In this document: positions 6,734 to 16,302 of the stretch, piece after piece
How the letters are laid out: the number at the start of each line of letters is the position of its first letter
Numbering within the stretch: the first letter of the stretch is position 1
Assembly (NCBI RefSeq): GCF_020829665.1
Contig: NZ_JAIVFT010000002.1
Location: forward strand, 62,001 to 126,000
DNA from: Nostoc sp. CHAB 5824
GTDB lineage: Bacteria > Cyanobacteriota > Cyanobacteriia > Cyanobacteriales > Nostocaceae
DNA: 64,000 nucleotides
Reading direction: 5' to 3'
Translations under genes and position numbers: made by a program
Notes under the pieces: generated by a model
Database searches by the model: none
Told to the model about the DNA's origin: nothing
The model's input: the letters and a program-made list of their open reading frames with translations, nothing else

Positions 6734-8485
6734 TTAACGTAGTAATTCCTCAACTTGATGCTGGCTCCACAAAGTTCTGTACAGTCCCTCTTGTTGCAAC
6801 AGTTGTAAGTGATTGCCTATCTGAACAATTTTTCCTTTTTCCATCACAAAAATACGGTCAGCAGCCGCCGCCGCCGATAATTGATGAGTGATGAAAACTA
6901 CTGTTTTTCGTTCAGTACCACCGGAGAGATTTTTGAGGATTTGCGTAGCTGTTTGATTGTCCACACTAGAGAGAGCATCATCCAAAATTAACACTGGAGC
7001 ATTGACCAGCATAGCCCTAGCTAAGGCAGTACGTTGTCGTTGACCGCCAGAAAGACTAATACCGCGTTCACCAACAATAGTTTCATATTGCTGGGGGAAA
7101 TTGTTAATTTCTGATTGAATTTGGGCAAGTTGAGCAACAGATTCTATCTGCTCTTGTTCGCTAATTGGGTCACCGTAGCGGATATTATTTTTGATTGTAG
7201 TACTAAACAGAAAGCTATCTTGAGGAACGTAGGCGATCGCACCTCGTAAAGAAGCCAACGCTATCTTAGTAATATCCATCCCATCTAAAAACAATTGTCC
7301 TGATTCAATATCCAGCAAGCGCGGCAAAGCATTCGCCAAAGTGGATTTTCCCGAACCAATTGCCCCAACAATGGCCACGGTTTCTCCGGGAGCAATGGTA
7401 AAGTTAACATTTTCTAGGGCTGGAGTAGTGGAACCAGGGTAAGTGTAAGTGAGATTTTTAGCTGTCACTTCCCCTTTCAGTTCAGCCACTGGTAAATGTA
7501 TGGCATCGGCTGTGTCTTGAATTTTTGGTGTGACAGAGAGAATAGATTCGAGGCGATCGATACTAACTTCACCCCGTTGGTAGGCCGTAATTGTGAATCC
7601 TAAAAGGGCTGTGGGAAAAACTAGACGCTCTACATAAATTAACAGTGCTAAAAAGTCGCCAACCGCAAGCGTCCCAGAAGACATCCGCGCCGCCCCTAGC
7701 CAGATGATTACTAGCGAGCTGACATTGGCTAGCCCGCCAATTAGCGGAAACAGTGTATTTCGGAGTTTTGCCAATTCCAGGTTAGCAATCAATAGCTGCT
7801 GATTTTTCTTGGCAAAGGCTCGACGCTCGTTTGCTTCTTGGGCATAGATTTTAATTAAGGCAATACCACTGATATCCTCTTGGATGAGTTCGCTGATGTC
7901 AGAGAGTTGCTCTTGGACTGCTGCTTGTTGTTTACGTAAGCGATTGCTAAACATACTCACTAACAAGAGCATAAAAGGGTACACTGCCAGGGCAGCTAGT
8001 GTGAGATCCACACTAATTGCCAGCATTACTGGCAATGTCAGGACGTAGGCAAACACCGTATTTGCCAAACTCAAGACTGCAAAACCCAATAACCGCTTGA
8101 TATTGTCCACATCACTGGTAGCCCGACTAATCAAATCACCAGCAGTATTACTAGCAAAATAAGCCGGCTCCAGCTTGAGTAAGTGTTCAAAAATCCGTTG
8201 TTTCAGGTCAAATTCCACCTGACGCCCTACCCCAAATAGCCAAATGCGGGATGCCATCCGCATTAGCCACATCGCTGAACTGAGCAAGACAATGATTACT
8301 ACGTAATGTAGTATTTGGTTCCAGCTAAAGGTTGTCGAGAGTTTATCAACACCAGCACGAATCAACCAAGGGATATAAACGCCCAGTGCATTTACAGACA
8401 ACAAAGCGAGAATGCCTAAGGACGCCTCCCGCCAATGGGGACGTAGGTAAGCACTAAGTTTAGCGATTCGTCGAGATTTTGCCAT
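6734..8485 (-). CDS. ABC transporter, fused permease and ATPase (MdlB/MsbA type), 583 aa
   Basis: This is a half-size ABC exporter acting as a dimer in the cytoplasmic membrane. Residues about 1-310 contain six transmembrane helices. The nucleotide-binding domain follows, with Walker A GAIGSGKST near residue 376, signature LSGGQRQR near 480, Walker B LILDDALSS near 500 and the switch histidine in FITHQLS. The substrate cannot be read from the sequence; lipids, peptides or drugs are typical for this group. It is apparently monocistronic and ends at the hairpin at 6679-6706. Confidence 0.9.
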   Translation of the reverse strand: MAKSRRIAKLSAYLRPHWREASLGILALLSVNALGVYIPWLIRAGVDKLSTTFSWNQILHYVVIIVLLSSAMWLMRMASRIWLFGVGRQVEFDLKQRIFEHLLKLEPAYFASNTAGDLISRATSDVDNIKRLLGFAVLSLANTVFAYVLTLPVMLAISVDLTLAALAVYPFMLLLVSMFSNRLRKQQAAVQEQLSDISELIQEDISGIALIKIYAQEANERRAFAKKNQQLLIANLELAKLRNTLFPLIGGLANVSSLVIIWLGAARMSSGTLAVGDFLALLIYVERLVFPTALLGFTITAYQRGEVSIDRLESILSVTPKIQDTADAIHLPVAELKGEVTAKNLTYTYPGSTTPALENVNFTIAPGETVAIVGAIGSGKSTLANALPRLLDIESGQLFLDGMDITKIALASLRGAIAYVPQDSFLFSTTIKNNIRYGDPISEQEQIESVAQLAQIQSEINNFPQQYETIVGERGISLSGGQRQRTALARAMLVNAPVLILDDALSSVDNQTATQILKNLSGGTERKTVVFITHQLSAAAAADRIFVMEKGKIVQIGNHLQLLQQEGLYRTLWSQHQVEELLR

Positions 8486-8693
8486 TAAAGCAATTTTGCA
8501 ACTTTATCATCCTAGATTAACTGCTAGCCCAAGAAGACAGCTATGTAGAGGGAATATTGCTTGTAATTTAAGCTTTTATTACCTTTTTCAACTGGATAGT
8601 TATTGCCATCCCCTTTCGTTGAAAGCCGAATGGTAACCTCTATTCAAACTCTTGGTGCTATGGCGGCAATCACAGCTTTAATTAATTCAGCTA

Positions 8694-8728
8694 CTAGTAC
8701 CGCTACCCTCTAGGGAAGGCGGTACTAG
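8694..8728. terminator. Hairpin with 10-bp perfect stem
   Basis: CTAGTACCGC and GCGGTACTAG flank a 15-nt loop that itself contains CCCTCTAGGG. On the plus strand a T-rich stretch follows about 15-30 bp later. Nothing convincing is transcribed toward it from the left, so it may be a solo repeat or a terminator for the YdcF-like gene reading leftward. Confidence 0.5.
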
Positions 8729-8762
8729 GGCGTAGTATTGTGACCTTTTTAGTTTTTCTTTA

Positions 8763-9416
8763 TTACCGCTGAACACGCAAGAACCTGTAAACTTCACCGA
8801 GATAACTTTCCCAAGTTCTTGTTGTCAATAGCAACGTTTCCGCATTCGGTACAAAGTCTTCAAGTCGTAAACCGCGTGTGCGAATATCTTGGGGATTTCC
8901 TTGTAATAGATAGGGGGGCACTCTCAAATTATAAGAAAGAATGCCATCCCCCGTCACATCTGAGATGTTCGCTGCGGTGGTTTGTTGCCCTAATGCCACC
9001 AGTGTCCCAGATGTTGGTGTAGCAGTTGCTACGTAGGTTTCACGTGTCACTACTAGAGGTGCCCTATAAAGGAAATAAGCAACTGCTGGTGTACTTGCCA
9101 ACAGCAAAATCGTCAGTGCCCAACCTATCAAGTATCCTCCTGGTTTGTCTATCCCGCCTCCTTTGATTCTCTGAGCGGCAAAAATCATCAGTAAAACAGA
9201 GGCTCCTAGAGGTCTGAGTGGAAAAGACAGCATCCTCCACAACGACGCCACAGCTGGTTCAGTGGGGTTAAGAAATGATAGGGCTACGATTACCAAGATA
9301 ACGACTAAGATTAATCGCCCTACAAAACTTCCAGAGGGATAAAATCGCTGGAACAGAGAATATACGATAGTGCCAATCAGTAGCCACAGCAGTACCCGGC
9401 TTAACAATAGAAACAT
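8763..9416 (-). CDS. YdcF/ElyC-like membrane protein, probably with internal deletion, 217 aa
   Basis: The N-terminal ~120 residues hold about four hydrophobic helices, with loops (FPLRPLG, RIKGGGIDKPGGYLIGWALTILLLASTPAVAYFL) typical of large cyanobacterial YdcF (DUF218) proteins. The last ~35 residues (RLEDFVPNAETLLLTTRTWESYLGEVYRFLR) resemble the C-terminal end of the same family. The catalytic DUF218 core expected between them is reduced to about 60 residues and lacks the usual VVLGxG nucleotide-fold start, although the frame is open. I infer an in-frame internal deletion; function may be lost. Assignment to the family is from memory of its features. Confidence 0.5.
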   Translation of the reverse strand: MFLLLSRVLLWLLIGTIVYSLFQRFYPSGSFVGRLILVVILVIVALSFLNPTEPAVASLWRMLSFPLRPLGASVLLMIFAAQRIKGGGIDKPGGYLIGWALTILLLASTPAVAYFLYRAPLVVTRETYVATATPTSGTLVALGQQTTAANISDVTGDGILSYNLRVPPYLLQGNPQDIRTRGLRLEDFVPNAETLLLTTRTWESYLGEVYRFLRVQR

Positions 9417-9832
9417 AGATTAACTCTCAAATTTTCTGGTGCAGTGAGCCAGTGTGGTGGTAAGACAGTCCGCCTTGCTTGGGATTTTCACGGCACTTAT
9501 TCTCCTGTTCAGAGAAGAAGTGGCTCCCCAAAAGGAACTGTCGTGCATGGTTTCCCTGCATAAAACAACTAGCGACTTCTTAGCTGTAGCGACGCTAGGA
9601 GCGTCACCCGTAAGGGTCAACCTAGAGGTTTCGGGAAATGGATTTATTTTATTGTCAAATTGTAATCGCACTGTTTGACTTAAAATACTTCAAACCTCAC
9701 ACCCAAAGACTACCGTCGTAGTGATTTTAGTGCAATTTTTTGACACTGCGTCTATTATTTATAATTTTCCAGAAGAGTAATCTGGTACCGACAAACTAAA
9801 TTAATTGAGTAATCCACTCAAAAGGAAAAATT
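9417..9832. other. Intergenic region before galE
   Basis: Two overlapping short open frames on opposite strands (9420-9678) look like shadows: both run through the interspersed repeat GTAGCGACGCTAGGAGCGTCACCCG at 9583-9607 and neither has a start signal. The AT-rich 100 bp before 9833, with AAAGGAAAAATT just before the ATG, is the likely galE promoter and ribosome-binding region. Confidence 0.5.
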
Positions 9833-10831
9833 ATGTCACCTGGAAAGCCTAGCATTTTGGTAACGGGGGGAGCTGGATATATTGGTTCTCATACGGTACT
9901 TGCTTTGAAGCAAGCGGGTTATAACGTTCTGATACTTGATAATCTGGTCTATGGGCATCGTGACCTGGTAGAAAAGGTTTTACAGGTAGAACTGATAGTA
10001 GGAGATACGGGCGATCGCCCTTTGCTAGATCACCTATTTAAAACCCGCAATATTGCGGCTGTGATGCACTTTTCTGCCTATGCCTACGTAGGAGAATCAG
10101 TGACTGACCCAGCTAAATATTACCGCAATAACGTTGTTGGTACTTTGACTCTGTTAGAAGCGATGCTGACGGCATCTGTGAAGAAATTTGTCTTTTCTTC
10201 TACCTGTGCCACCTACGGAGTACCGGAATTTGTACCCATTCCAGAAAACCATCCCCAAAATCCAATTAATCCTTATGGCGCTACCAAGCTGATGGTAGAG
10301 CGAATTCTTTCTGATTTTGATGTTGCTTACGGTTTCCAATCAGTGCGTTTCCGCTATTTTAATGCTGCTGGTTCTAATCCCAGTGGCTTGCTTGGCGAGG
10401 ATCACAACCCAGAAACCCATTTGATTCCCTTGTTGCTGATGACAGCTTTAGGCAAACGAGAATCCATTTCAATTTTCGGCACCGATTACCCCACGCCCGA
10501 TGGTACTTGTATTCGTGATTATATTCATGTTAACGACTTAGCAGATGCCCATATTTTGGGATTGGAATATTTATTAAAAGGTGGCGATAGCGAAGTTTTT
10601 AATTTGGGCAATGGCAGCGGTTTTTCTGTTAGAGAAGTAATTGCAGCTGCCGAACAGGTGACAGGAATTTCGATACCAGTAGAAGAACGCGATCGCCGTC
10701 CTGGCGATCCCCCGATTCTCATCGGCAGCGGTGAGAAAGCCAGAACAATTTTAGGCTGGCAACCTCAGTATCCATCCATCAAAGATATTGTCGCTCATGC
10801 GTGGCAGTGGCATCAAAAGCGGCATAATTAG
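9833..10831 (+). CDS. galE: UDP-glucose 4-epimerase, 332 aa
   Basis: This enzyme interconverts UDP-glucose and UDP-galactose using bound NAD in the cytoplasm, feeding exopolysaccharide and lipid galactosylation. The NAD-binding motif TGGAGYIGSHT is at residues about 11-21, the catalytic serine region SSTCATYG near 125, and the YGATK pair (Tyr-x3-Lys) near 150. The C-terminal blocks GTDYPTPDGTCIRDYIHV and NLGNGSGFSV are standard for GalE. Length is normal. A good AAAGGAAA ribosome-binding site precedes the ATG. It stands alone and converges on the STAND operon. Confidence 0.95.
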   Translation: MSPGKPSILVTGGAGYIGSHTVLALKQAGYNVLILDNLVYGHRDLVEKVLQVELIVGDTGDRPLLDHLFKTRNIAAVMHFSAYAYVGESVTDPAKYYRNNVVGTLTLLEAMLTASVKKFVFSSTCATYGVPEFVPIPENHPQNPINPYGATKLMVERILSDFDVAYGFQSVRFRYFNAAGSNPSGLLGEDHNPETHLIPLLLMTALGKRESISIFGTDYPTPDGTCIRDYIHVNDLADAHILGLEYLLKGGDSEVFNLGNGSGFSVREVIAAAEQVTGISIPVEERDRRPGDPPILIGSGEKARTILGWQPQYPSIKDIVAHAWQWHQKRHN

Positions 10832-10869
10832 ATTTGAGGGCATGGGGTATTGGTAATTAGACTTCTAGC

Positions 10870-10962
10870 AGTTGTGGGGATGCATGGTAAGGGGTAAAGG
10901 GGAAAGCGGCGATAGAATTACCATGCACCCTTTAATATGCAACCCTTTCCCCAAGAGTGCAA
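10870..10962. terminator. Long imperfect hairpin between convergent genes
   Basis: GGGGATGCATGGTAA on the left pairs with TTACCATGCACCC on the right. The inner G-rich GTAAAGGGGAAAG can also pair with CCCTTTCCCC downstream. It sits between galE (plus) and the STAND gene (minus) and could stop both transcripts, though no clear U-tract follows. Confidence 0.5.
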
Positions 10963-11016
10963 AACTATTTTTGCAAGAGGTTTATTCTTCCTCATGCCCC
11001 AGAAAGAAAATCTCCA

Positions 11017-14000
11017 TCACCTACCAGAACACAAGGCGCGATCGCCCTTCATTACCTTCTGGTTAGTCTGCAAATAATTATGTAGCAGATTGCAACCCCG
11101 CGTAAGCAATTTTTCTAGTTGGATATCTGCCAAATCTTGGAAAATTACTGTGCCATTACCACTACCCGCAGCCAGAGTCTTGCCGTCATTACTAAAACTG
11201 ACACTGGTTAACTCTTGCTTATCACCTTTCAAGGCAATCAGCAACGTCCCTTCTCGGTTCCAAATTTTCACTTTGTCATCACTGCTAGCTGCCAAAGTCT
11301 TACCATCGGGGCTAAAACTTACACTGATAAAACTATCGCCATCGCCTGTAAGATTATCTAGCAAATTACCCTCCCGGCTCCAAATCTTCACCGTGTTATC
11401 AATACTAGCTGAGGCAATGCTTTGACCATCAGGCGACCAAGCAACCCCATTTACCCGGCGGCTATGACCAGTTAATGTGTATAGTAATTTACCATTTGCA
11501 CTCCAAATTTTCACGGTTTTATCATCGCTGGCTGAGGCTAGCAACTTGCCATCAGGGCTAAAACTTACCCAATTCACAGCATCTTGATGATCCTGTAAAG
11601 TATTGAGTAGTTTACCGTCTCTACTCCAAAGCTTTACTGTTTTATCTTTACTAGCTGAGGCAATTACTTGGCCATTTGGCGACCAAGCTACACTCAATAC
11701 GGCATCTTGATGTCCCTGTAAAGTATTGAGCAGTTTACCGTCACGACTCCAAAGCTTCACCGTTTTATCTTTACTAGCCGAAGCAATTACTTGGGCATCG
11801 GGGCTGAAACTAACGCCCCAAACTTGACCCTGATGGCCCGTCAAAATACGGAGTAGTTGACCGTTTCGACCAAAAAGTTTTATAGTTTTGTCTCGACTAG
11901 CAAAAGCCAAGGTGCGATCGTCTGGGCTAAAACTGATGCTAGTTACCCAGTCATCGTTATCGGCTTTGGGCTTTCGTAGTAGCACATCATCCCAATGCCA
12001 GAGTTTAATAGTTTTGTCCCGACTAGCGGAAGCCAAGGTGCGACCGTCTGGGCTAAAACTGACGCTATTAACCCAATTATTATGTCCCTTCAAAGTGCCA
12101 AGCAACACACCGTCACTACTCCAAAGTTTGATTGTCTCGTCGGTACTTGCAGAAGCGATCGTCTTACCATCACGGCTAAAACTGACGCTGGTAACTCCAG
12201 CACTATGCCCCGATAAGGTTCGCACTAGCTTACCTTCCAGATTCCACAGTTTGATTGTCTGGTCTAAACTAGCAGAAGCAATAGTTTTACCATCGGGTGA
12301 CCAAGCTACACTTTTGACTGCATCATCATGTAAGAGCAAGGTTTTGAGCAGCTTACCATCCCGACTCCACAATTTCACCGTCTTGTCAGCACTCCCGGAA
12401 GCAATGGTTTGTCCATCAGGTGACCAAGCGACACTTAAGACTGCACCATCATGTAAGAGCAAGCTTTTAACTAGCTTGTTATCCCGATTCCACAGTTTCA
12501 CTGTCTTGTCTGTACTCGCCGAGGCAATAATCTGACCATCTGGGCTAAAACTGACACTATTCACTACACCCTGATGCCCTAATAGAGTAGCAAGCAATTG
12601 ACCCTCTCGACTCCAAAGTTTCACCGTCTTGTCTTGACTTGCGGAAGCAACGATTTGACCATCTGCGTTGAAACTGACGCTATTAACGACATCTTCATGT
12701 CCCGATAACGTTTTGAATAAGCTACCATCAGGACGCCAAAGTTTGATTGTAGTATCGGCACTGGCTGAGGCAATTAAAGAGCGATCGGGGCTGAATATAG
12801 CACTATTTACTCCAGATATATGCCCATCCAAGCGGTTATATTCCCTTAACCCAGAAACTGCTTGATAAAGCGCCGTCTGTACTTGCTCTCTTGTATAAGA
12901 ATCTACCCAGACTGTTTGTTGTAATTTTCTCCCCGCTTTTAAACCTTCTTTTAAAGCATCAATACCTTTTTGGGAGGCAAAGAGGGCTTCACTGGATGCA
13001 CTGAGGGTTTTAATTTCACTATCTACTGCTGTCACTATGGAAATACTTAATCCTAATATGGCGAGAACAGAAGCAGTAAGTGCAATTTTTAATGAACGAT
13101 TTAATTGAGCTTCACTGAGCCTTTGTTTCTTTTGACTTTCTGCGAGTTTAGCTGTTAACTCTTTTTCTTTGAGTTCGGCTCGCAATTGCTCAATTTCTAA
13201 CTGACTCAGTTCTTCCCGCTTGTGTAACTCCCGCAATTCTGTCAATAAATCCAATCCCTGTTGGGGATGAGGATCTACCAATTTAGAACGCTGCTTTTTT
13301 TGGCTAAGTTCGCTCTTAAGTCGCTCAATTTCAGCTTGACTCTGTTCTACTTTGTAGCGTAGCTGGTTCAGTTGTACCTGTAAACTCGATTCTTGTTGTT
13401 GCAGATAGCGAATCAAGTCTACTAAATAATCGTGAATCAGTTGATAGCGTTCTGGTACATCAGGGAATAGTACCACTAACCCGGAGCGCACTAAAATGTC
13501 TAATACTAACTCTAATTTGTCAGCGTCTTCTAACTCTGTTAGCTGTGCTGCTAACTCAGCACGAGTTTTAAAAGGTCGGTTGTTGCTTTCATCTGTTAAT
13601 AAGTATAAGACGAGTAACGCGGCTCGTTCGTTTTCTGGGCCGCAATCTTTGATCAGTTCCTTAAGATATCGCTCGATGAGTTTGTTGGGTCTATATGGCT
13701 GATATTCTTTTAGCGTAGTAATACGCTCATCTTGGATTTGCGCTCCAACAACTTGCAGTTCAATGGGACGGACTTCTCCAAATTCTGTGGATAAATCTTC
13801 GATTAAGGCATCAATTAAAGCAGGTTCTAAATTAAACTGCGATCGCTCTGTCAATTTTCGGATAATTGCTTTTGCATATTCTGGCGAAAAATTATTTAAC
13901 TGGTAGCGGATATGCTTGTCGAGAATATTGTTATTAATAGCTTCCAGTGCCGAAAGATGTTTAAAGTCTAATAAACGATGTAAATAATCTTCTCGCAAGG

Positions 14001-16302
14001 AAAGGATAACTTTGACAAAGGGTATTTCGAGGCAGTCGCTAATAAATTTATCAAATTCTTGTTTTTGATTGCGATCGCTATAACCAAAGAAAAATTCTTC
14101 AAACTGGTCAAATATTAAAACTGTGATCAGATGGTTATCAGCATTTTCTTGGAGTTGTTGTAAAATTCTAACGATGGTAATGGGTGTGGCAGAGTTAGGC
14201 AAAGCTTCCGGTTCGATGACTGCTTCTGGCTTGATATCAGCATAGATGGCAAGGGATGCGTCACTAGAGATCGCCTCACTTAAAGATTTCTCTAATTCCC
14301 GTGCCCAATCGGTATAAACTTGCAGCACTACAGGTACAGCTATTTGATCGCCAATAGCTCGATTTTGCAGTGCTGGAACTAAACCCGCAGTTACGGTAGA
14401 ACTCTTACCTACTCCTGATTGACCATGAATCACCGTCAATTTTTGATCGGCGCGGCTAATTCTGCCAATTAAGTTATTAATATCACGCTCTCGACCAGAA
14501 GCCGCAATTTCTAAAGCAACGCTGCTACTCCCAAAAGGTGACATCAATGCTGGGTTTGTCACCTGTCTTTGCGGTTGCAAGCGTCCTGCACCAATAAAAG
14601 CCCGAAAGCCGTACTGCTGCTCAACAGAACGGCGTTTCTGTCGAATGTAATAGGCTTCCAGATATTGCTCTTCTTCAAAGTAGAGCGATCGCAGTCTCCG
14701 CAATAGGCGAATATAACGATAGGCATCGTATTGATGGGCACTGCTTTCTAATGCTGCTGGTAGTTCTTTTGTTGCCTTGTCGAGGTATTCACGAGCTACT
14801 TCTTGCTCTCCTAAATTTCGCTGTGCTTTCGCTAAAACTAAATAGTAAATTTGCCCCAACAGTAGTGGAAATAAGCAGTTATAAGGGTCATTGTGCTTTT
14901 GCGCCTCACCTAATTTCAGCAGGGATACGTGTGCTAATATACTCGCCTGTACCCATCGCGACTGCTGTACAGCTACTTGCGCCAGAAAACCGTAGTCACA
15001 AGCTAATTGAATTTGACTACCATAAGTTTGATGTAACTCCAGAGACTTTTGAGCAACCGTCTGCAATTCTTCCCACTCTTGCAGATATTCCAAAACTTCA
15101 GCGAGTTGACTAATAAATCCAGCAACCATGTCTGGACGCCCAGCCAGCTGTAAAACATTCAAACACTGCTGAAAATAAGATTTAGCTGTGTACCAATGGC
15201 GGCGGTTTTCTGTCTGATTTTGCTCTGCTAAACGGCAATAACATAGCCCAATATAAAACAGCAAGATTCCCTGTCGCAGAAGCAATGGAGATGGGCGATT
15301 AGGAGGTGTAGAAGAAGAAAATACTCCCTCATCCTCCTCTGCTCCCCCTGCTCCCTCATCCCCTGTCTTCGCCAACTGCTGCCAAACTTGCAAGCTGTGC
15401 TGGAAATGGCTTAAAGCTGTATTGATGCGATCGCTAATATAATTATCTAGACCAAAAACAAATTCTAAACTAGCGTGTAATTCTGGCTCTAAGGTAATAC
15501 CACGATTGTGCAACTCTCTAATCGCAAAGTGGAGTTCATAGCTATGTTCCCACACTTGCTCCACAGTGGAATAATGCTTTGCAACTTGAGAAGGTTGGTG
15601 TTGTGCAGCATTCTGACTTTTCACAGGATCTTGAAAACCTCTCTCCAAATCTCTTTCCTCACAGGAGAGAGGCTTTAAATTCTCTGCCAATCCTTGTAGG
15701 TAAAGGGTCTGGGGGTTTAGGTTTCGCGTTAGCTTTTCCACATGACCTGGATTGTCGGGCGCGTCGGTTGGTAACACCGTGGCAAATAAAGAGTCAGTTT
15801 CCTGTTGCAGAAATTGCAGCAATGATTGAGTTGTCATCTCAAACTGAATCGGTGTAGCCGCCCAACTAGCAAAATCTGGTGCTAAACGCACTACCTTTTG
15901 CAACACTTGCTCATTCACCCACAAAATCATCGGAAATGGGTGACGTTTGCGAAATTCATCACGAATATGATTGATAGACCTAAGTAGATCGTCGAGTCCA
16001 TCTACTGACTCTAAACCCAAAATCATCAACGCTGAGGGCGGATTATCTTCGGTTAGCAGTTGTAAATGAATACTTGTGTAAAGGCTTCTAGCGTTATGCG
16101 GCAGAACTATCTTTTGAATTTGGTGTACTCCTGAAGAGAGTTCTTCGAGTCGTTGCAGCATTCGCTCTTGCAAAACTCGATAATTGCAGCACACCAAAAC
16201 CAAGGAGAATTGACCGCTAGAAAGGGCAATTGCTCTCCCCAAACTCCGCAAAGCACGCTCATTAGCTGCTTTTATATCTGCTTGTGGGTGTCGTTCAACC
16301 AT
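11017..16302 (-). CDS. STAND NTPase with N-terminal ATPase-like region, TPR-like helices, one TM helix and 14 WD40 repeats, 1761 aa
   Basis: Residues about 1-180 resemble an ATPase core that has lost its P-loop (LVLVCCNYRVLQERML, PMILWVNEQVLQKV). Residues about 250-570 are helical and TPR-like. A STAND NTPase domain follows, with Walker A GQSGVGKSS near 625 and Walker B VLIFDQFEEFF near 728. A coiled coil rich in Gln/Glu/Lys (about 970-1065) leads into one transmembrane helix (about 1072-1092). Fourteen WD40 repeats of about 41 residues (about 1159-1735, each with SFSPDG and KLW) suit two seven-bladed propellers. STAND proteins are ATP-switched signalling hubs; ligand and output are unknown. 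The start overlaps the upstream ATPase gene by 31 bp, implying translational coupling. Confidence 0.85.
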   Translation of the reverse strand: MVERHPQADIKAANERALRSLGRAIALSSGQFSLVLVCCNYRVLQERMLQRLEELSSGVHQIQKIVLPHNARSLYTSIHLQLLTEDNPPSALMILGLESVDGLDDLLRSINHIRDEFRKRHPFPMILWVNEQVLQKVVRLAPDFASWAATPIQFEMTTQSLLQFLQQETDSLFATVLPTDAPDNPGHVEKLTRNLNPQTLYLQGLAENLKPLSCEERDLERGFQDPVKSQNAAQHQPSQVAKHYSTVEQVWEHSYELHFAIRELHNRGITLEPELHASLEFVFGLDNYISDRINTALSHFQHSLQVWQQLAKTGDEGAGGAEEDEGVFSSSTPPNRPSPLLLRQGILLFYIGLCYCRLAEQNQTENRRHWYTAKSYFQQCLNVLQLAGRPDMVAGFISQLAEVLEYLQEWEELQTVAQKSLELHQTYGSQIQLACDYGFLAQVAVQQSRWVQASILAHVSLLKLGEAQKHNDPYNCLFPLLLGQIYYLVLAKAQRNLGEQEVAREYLDKATKELPAALESSAHQYDAYRYIRLLRRLRSLYFEEEQYLEAYYIRQKRRSVEQQYGFRAFIGAGRLQPQRQVTNPALMSPFGSSSVALEIAASGRERDINNLIGRISRADQKLTVIHGQSGVGKSSTVTAGLVPALQNRAIGDQIAVPVVLQVYTDWARELEKSLSEAISSDASLAIYADIKPEAVIEPEALPNSATPITIVRILQQLQENADNHLITVLIFDQFEEFFFGYSDRNQKQEFDKFISDCLEIPFVKVILSLREDYLHRLLDFKHLSALEAINNNILDKHIRYQLNNFSPEYAKAIIRKLTERSQFNLEPALIDALIEDLSTEFGEVRPIELQVVGAQIQDERITTLKEYQPYRPNKLIERYLKELIKDCGPENERAALLVLYLLTDESNNRPFKTRAELAAQLTELEDADKLELVLDILVRSGLVVLFPDVPERYQLIHDYLVDLIRYLQQQESSLQVQLNQLRYKVEQSQAEIERLKSELSQKKQRSKLVDPHPQQGLDLLTELRELHKREELSQLEIEQLRAELKEKELTAKLAESQKKQRLSEAQLNRSLKIALTASVLAILGLSISIVTAVDSEIKTLSASSEALFASQKGIDALKEGLKAGRKLQQTVWVDSYTREQVQTALYQAVSGLREYNRLDGHISGVNSAIFSPDRSLIASASADTTIKLWRPDGSLFKTLSGHEDVVNSVSFNADGQIVASASQDKTVKLWSREGQLLATLLGHQGVVNSVSFSPDGQIIASASTDKTVKLWNRDNKLVKSLLLHDGAVLSVAWSPDGQTIASGSADKTVKLWSRDGKLLKTLLLHDDAVKSVAWSPDGKTIASASLDQTIKLWNLEGKLVRTLSGHSAGVTSVSFSRDGKTIASASTDETIKLWSSDGVLLGTLKGHNNWVNSVSFSPDGRTLASASRDKTIKLWHWDDVLLRKPKADNDDWVTSISFSPDDRTLAFASRDKTIKLFGRNGQLLRILTGHQGQVWGVSFSPDAQVIASASKDKTVKLWSRDGKLLNTLQGHQDAVLSVAWSPNGQVIASASKDKTVKLWSRDGKLLNTLQDHQDAVNWVSFSPDGKLLASASDDKTVKIWSANGKLLYTLTGHSRRVNGVAWSPDGQSIASASIDNTVKIWSREGNLLDNLTGDGDSFISVSFSPDGKTLAASSDDKVKIWNREGTLLIALKGDKQELTSVSFSNDGKTLAAGSGNGTVIFQDLADIQLEKLLTRGCNLLHNYLQTNQKVMKGDRALCSGR
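15285..15365 (-). repeat. Low-complexity insertion inside the STAND gene
   Basis: A CTCC/CCTG-rich tract (CCCTCATCCTCCTCTGCTCC...) encodes GDEGAGGAEEDEGVFSSSTPPNRPSP in the middle of otherwise helical TPR-like sequence. It resembles the short repeats that occur in Nostoc intergenic DNA and keeps the reading frame. Confidence 0.55.

Noticed and set aside
8630..8713. 27-codon frame (MVTSIQTLGAMAAIT...) as a possible small photosystem or cytochrome subunit
   Set aside because: No Shine-Dalgarno sequence, no membrane helix and no match to PetN, PetL, PetM, PsbM or similar that I can recall; the stop falls in a hairpin loop.
9420..9678. Two antiparallel frames before galE
   Set aside because: They share an interspersed repeat and lack start signals and family similarity.
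11090..12865. Long plus-strand frames opposite the WD40 repeats
   Set aside because: Antisense shadows of the repetitive STAND gene, with periodic low-complexity translations.
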